From: Nocardia kruczakiae NBRC 101016
GTDB lineage: Bacteria; Actinomycetota; Actinomycetes; Mycobacteriales; Mycobacteriaceae
Direction: 5' to 3'
Assembly: GCF_001612965.1 (NCBI RefSeq)
Contig: NZ_BDBL01000027.1
Location: 62,001-126,000 of the forward strand
DNA length: 64,000 bases
The notes beneath the pieces were generated by a model. It had not been told where the DNA came from and did not search any database. It worked only from the letters and a program-made list of their open reading frames with translations. A program made the position numbers and the translations under genes. Positions 61,150 through 64,000 of this stretch are shown piece by piece (the first letter of the stretch is position 1; each line of letters begins with the position of its first letter).

Positions 61150-62583
61150 GTGGCGGTGCTGGTCCCGCGTGAGCGTCCGAAGCGGTGGTCGCTCGACGAC
61201 ATCGTCGTCACCGATCCGCCGATCATCCGCCGGGCGATCGGCGCGGCGAGTATCGGCAACATCACCGAGTGGTACGACTTCGGTGTCTACGCGTATTTCG
61301 AGCCGACCATCAAGGACGTGTTCTTTTCCCATCTCGGGGACACCGCGGGCACGATCGCCACGTTCGGCCTGTTCGCGGTGGCGTTCCTCGTGCGCCCCTT
61401 CGGCGGCATGTTCTTCGGGCCGCTGGCCGACCGCATCGGGCGCAACAAGGTGCTCGCCACCACGATGATCCTCATGGCGGCCGGCACCTTCGCCATCGGC
61501 TGTATCCCGGATCAGAACACGATCGGGATCTGGGCGCCGATGTTGTTGCTGTGCGCGCGGTTGCTGCAAGGTTTCTCGACCGGCGGCGAATACGGCAACG
61601 CGATGACCTTCATCGCCGAGTACGCACCCGACCGGCGGCGCGGATTCCTCGGCAGCTGGCTGGAATTCGGCACCTTCACCGGATATCTGCTGGGCGCCTT
61701 GGTCGTCACGCTCGCCGACGCCACCCTCACCGACGACCAGCTGCTGTCGTGGGGCTGGCGGTTGCCGTTCTTCGTCGCCCTGCCGCTCGGCGCGGTCGGC
61801 GTCTATCTGCGGATGCGGCTGGCCGACACCCCGGCCTTCGCCGCCCTGGAGAAGGAATCCGAGGAGCGGGAGAAGGCGAACAAGACCGGCGACGAGGCCA
61901 AGATCCTCGCCCGGCTGTGGCCGTACGTGCTGGTCTGCATGGGTCTGGTCGTCGTCTGGAACGTCACCAACTACATGCTGACCTCCTATATGCCGACCTA
62001 CGTCACCTCGACCGTGCCCGACAGCACCGGCGGCGGTCTGTCCTCCTCGGCGTCGCAGTGGCTGCAGATCGCGGTGATGGCGATCGCGCTGCTGACCATC
62101 CCGGTGATCGGCCTGATCTCGGACCGGGTCGGCCGCAAACCGATCATCTGGACCGGCGTCATCGCCCTGGTGGTGCTGGCCTTTCCGATGATCCTGCTGG
62201 TGCGCACCGACAACGCGTTCGCCGTGTTCCTGGGCCTGCTCATGATGGGCCTGACCCTCATCTGCTTCAGCGCGACCATGCCGTCCACCCTGCCGTCGCT
62301 GTTTCCGACGAAGGTGCGCGGCGCGGGGCTGTCGGTGTCGTTCAACGTGGCGGTCTCGCTGTTCGCCGGTACCACGTCGGTGGTGGTCGGCGCGCTCGTC
62401 GGCGCGACCGGCGATCTGAACTGGCCGGCGTACTACCTGATCATCGCCGGGCTGGTGGGTGCGATCTCGGTGTATTTCCTGCAGGAGCCCAACGGCAGGC
62501 ACATGTGGGGGTCGGCGCCGGCCGCGCAGTCCGAGGAAGAGGCGCGGGAACTGATCGGATCGCAGGGCGAACCGGCGTCGTGA
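61150..62583 (+). CDS. MFS transporter, metabolite:H+ symporter (ProP/MHS-like)
   Basis: 477 residues, 12 helices. SIGNITEWYDFGVYAYF is the first-helix signature of the MHS group; FGGMFFGPLADRIGRNKVL (loop 2-3, GxxxDRxGRR-like) and RLLQGFSTGGEYGNAMTFIAEY follow. Closest to proline/glycine-betaine transporters, so an osmolyte or organic acid with protons is likely. The GTG lies after GAGGAGG. The gene sits between pdxS and tesB, which are neighbours in M. tuberculosis. Confidence 0.88.
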   Translation: MAVLVPRERPKRWSLDDIVVTDPPIIRRAIGAASIGNITEWYDFGVYAYFEPTIKDVFFSHLGDTAGTIATFGLFAVAFLVRPFGGMFFGPLADRIGRNKVLATTMILMAAGTFAIGCIPDQNTIGIWAPMLLLCARLLQGFSTGGEYGNAMTFIAEYAPDRRRGFLGSWLEFGTFTGYLLGALVVTLADATLTDDQLLSWGWRLPFFVALPLGAVGVYLRMRLADTPAFAALEKESEEREKANKTGDEAKILARLWPYVLVCMGLVVVWNVTNYMLTSYMPTYVTSTVPDSTGGGLSSSASQWLQIAVMAIALLTIPVIGLISDRVGRKPIIWTGVIALVVLAFPMILLVRTDNAFAVFLGLLMMGLTLICFSATMPSTLPSLFPTKVRGAGLSVSFNVAVSLFAGTTSVVVGALVGATGDLNWPAYYLIIAGLVGAISVYFLQEPNGRHMWGSAPAAQSEEEARELIGSQGEPAS

Positions 62584-62596
62584 GCGCTGTCACGGC

Positions 62597-62644
62597 GGAG
62601 AGTCGCTCGCCGGGGCGGGTTCGCCATCGCTTAGCCTGAGCGGG
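62597..62644. repeat. Promoter-like direct repeat, copy 2
   Basis: Second copy of the element at 60996-61042. TAGCCT is 30 bases before the tesB ATG and is likely its -10. Confidence 0.55.
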
Positions 62645-62666
62645 GCACAGGGCGGAAGGACGGTAC

Positions 62667-63485
62667 ATGGCGACGATCGAAGAGGCACTGGAGATCGAGC
62701 GGCTCGAGCGGGACATCTTCCGCGGCGCGATCACCAAGTCCCAGCTGGCGCGCACATTCGGCGGCCAGGTTGCCGGGCAGGCGCTGGTCTCGGCGGTGCG
62801 CACCGTGGAACCGCGCTTCGAGGTGCATTCGCTGCACGGATACTTCCTGCGCCCCGGCAACCCCGCCGAGCAGACCGTGTACCTGGTGGAACGCATTCGC
62901 GAGGGCCGCTCGTTCTGCACCCGCCGGGTCACCGGTGTGCAGGACGGCGAGGCGATCTTCACCATGTCGGCCTCCTTCCACGTCGGCGACGAGGGACCCG
63001 AACATCAAGACGTGATGCCGGAAGTCCCACTGCCGCAAGATATTCCGGACGAACGCGCGTCGATGAGCCCGGAACGGCTGTGGCTGATGCGGGAATGGGA
63101 GCACTGGGACATCCGGCTGGTGCCGCAGGACGCGGTCCTCCGTCGCGACGGCCTGGCCTCCCAGCAGCAGGTCTGGTTCCGTTACCGCCACCCGCTGCCC
63201 GACGACCCGCTGTTCCACGTCTGCACCCTCGCCTACATGAGCGATATGACGTTGCTCGGTTCGTCGAAGGTCACCCACCGCGACGAGCCGACCCAGGACG
63301 CGTCGCTGGACCACGCGATGTGGTTCCTGCGTCCCTTCCGCGCCGACGAATGGCTGCTCTACGACCAGAATTCCCCGTCCGCGGGGTACGGCCGCGCGCT
63401 CACCAGCGGGCGGATCTTCAACCAGCGCGGACAATTCGTCGCGCAGGTCGTGCAGGAAGGGCTCATCCGCACACTGCGCCGGTAG
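62667..63485 (+). CDS. tesB: Acyl-CoA thioesterase II
   Basis: 272 residues, two hot-dog domains. The first has TFGGQVAGQALVSAVRTV and EVHSLHGYFLRPGNP, the second SLDHAMWFLRPFRADEWLLYDQNSPSAGYGRA with the catalytic Asp in the family (conserved D/T/Q set). It hydrolyses acyl-CoA. Place between pdxS and pdxT is as in M. tuberculosis (Rv2605c). ATG with GGAAGGA. Confidence 0.93.
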   Translation: MATIEEALEIERLERDIFRGAITKSQLARTFGGQVAGQALVSAVRTVEPRFEVHSLHGYFLRPGNPAEQTVYLVERIREGRSFCTRRVTGVQDGEAIFTMSASFHVGDEGPEHQDVMPEVPLPQDIPDERASMSPERLWLMREWEHWDIRLVPQDAVLRRDGLASQQQVWFRYRHPLPDDPLFHVCTLAYMSDMTLLGSSKVTHRDEPTQDASLDHAMWFLRPFRADEWLLYDQNSPSAGYGRALTSGRIFNQRGQFVAQVVQEGLIRTLRR

Positions 63486-63552
63486 GTGAGCGGCGCCACA
63501 ACCGCGGCGGCCGCAGGTCACGACCGTGCCGCGCGACTCGTATGCTCGTGCC

Positions 63553-64000
63553 GTGAAACCGACCATTGGCGTGCTGGCACTGCAGGGTGACGTGCGTGAG
63601 CACTTCCACGCGCTGGCCGCGTGCGATGCCGAACCGGTGAGTGTGCGACGGGAATCGGAACTCGAGTCCGTCGACGCGCTCGTGCTGCCGGGCGGCGAAT
63701 CCACCGCGATCAGCAAACTGCTCGAGGTGTTCGGGTTGCTGGAACCGCTGCGGGCACGGCTGCGCGCGGGCATGCCGGCATTCGGCTCCTGTGCCGGGAT
63801 GATCCTGCTGGCCTCGGAGGTACTCGACACCCGCCCCGACGCCCAGTCACTGTCCGGCATCGATATGACGGTGCGGCGCAACGCCTTCGGACGTCAGGTC
63901 GATTCGTTCGAGACCGATCTCGACTTCACCGGCCTCGACGATCCGATTCGCGCGGTGTTCATCCGGGCGCCCTGGGTGGAACGCGTGGGCGCCGGCGTCG
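63553..64000 (+). CDS. pdxT: Pyridoxal 5'-phosphate synthase glutaminase subunit PdxT (runs off the right edge)
   Basis: 149 residues visible. IGVLALQGDVREHFHAL, LVLPGGESTAISKLLE and FGSCAGMILLASEV (nucleophile Cys) are class I glutaminase motifs of PdxT. It gives ammonia to PdxS. The GTG at 63553 is the usual start. The C-terminal His-Glu part lies outside the window. Confidence 0.93.
   Translation, partial: MKPTIGVLALQGDVREHFHALAACDAEPVSVRRESELESVDALVLPGGESTAISKLLEVFGLLEPLRARLRAGMPAFGSCAGMILLASEVLDTRPDAQSLSGIDMTVRRNAFGRQVDSFETDLDFTGLDDPIRAVFIRAPWVERVGAGV

Overview
The window is high-GC actinobacterial chromosome, most likely Nocardia or a close mycolic-acid-containing relative (Mycobacteriales). 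The best evidence is the gene order thrS, HIT hydrolase, pgsA, PIM acyltransferase, pimA, membrane NUDIX, pdxS, tesB, pdxT (45.5-64.0 kb). It matches the remembered Mycobacterium tuberculosis order Rv2614c-Rv2604c, with extra genes inserted. An alkane hydroxylase operon (alkB, two rubredoxins, rubredoxin reductase), many TetR/GntR regulators, GTG starts and 1-4 base ATGA/GTGA/TGATG overlaps fit the same group. Both window edges cut genes: a cytochrome P450 on the left and pdxT on the right.

Region 1, about 1-21.6 kb, looks like a stress island. It holds a P450, a Dps ferritin, a lipoprotein beta-propeller, a cytochrome b561/sulfite-oxidase-fold fusion, a GCS2 ligase, small acidic or membrane stress-type proteins, SRPBCC proteins, a GXWXG/alcohol dehydrogenase operon with its TetR regulator, an SDR, DUF4383, and a four-gene operon led by a molybdopterin oxidoreductase. 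That oxidoreductase lacks the usual N-terminal [4Fe-4S] cysteines. At least six start regions here carry GTTT-like/N14-16/GGGTA promoters of the SigB/SigF general-stress type; more weakly matching sites raise the total to eight or nine.

Region 2, 21.6-39.3 kb, is accessory. It has an isolated truncated AMP-binding enzyme behind an A+T-richer, dyad-rich leader, a rhomboid-like protein, an OatA-like acyltransferase, a secreted alpha/beta hydrolase, a GntR/fatty-acid-hydroxylase pair with a TGGT-N3-ACCA operator, a two-domain universal stress protein, the ohrR-ohr peroxide module with a palindromic operator, a TetR/flavoprotein divergent pair, and a GntR-amidase operon.

Region 3, 39.3-44.5 kb, is a tandem duplication of SulP transporter/beta-carbonic-anhydrase fusion genes. 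Their promoter, leader and translation start were duplicated with them. The first copy has a CRP-like palindrome upstream and the second ends in a 15-bp-stem hairpin.

Region 4, 44.7-64 kb, is core metabolism: an FhuF-type iron-sulfur protein, thrS, the phosphatidylinositol mannoside pathway (pgsA, acyltransferase, pimA), NUDIX, then the inserted alk operon with its divergent TetR, pdxS, a VOC/WYL divergent pair, LysR, a kinase-like protein with a degenerate P-loop, an MHS-family transporter flanked by promoter-like direct repeats, tesB and pdxT. All functional calls come from reading the sequence and recalled family motifs; no database search was run.
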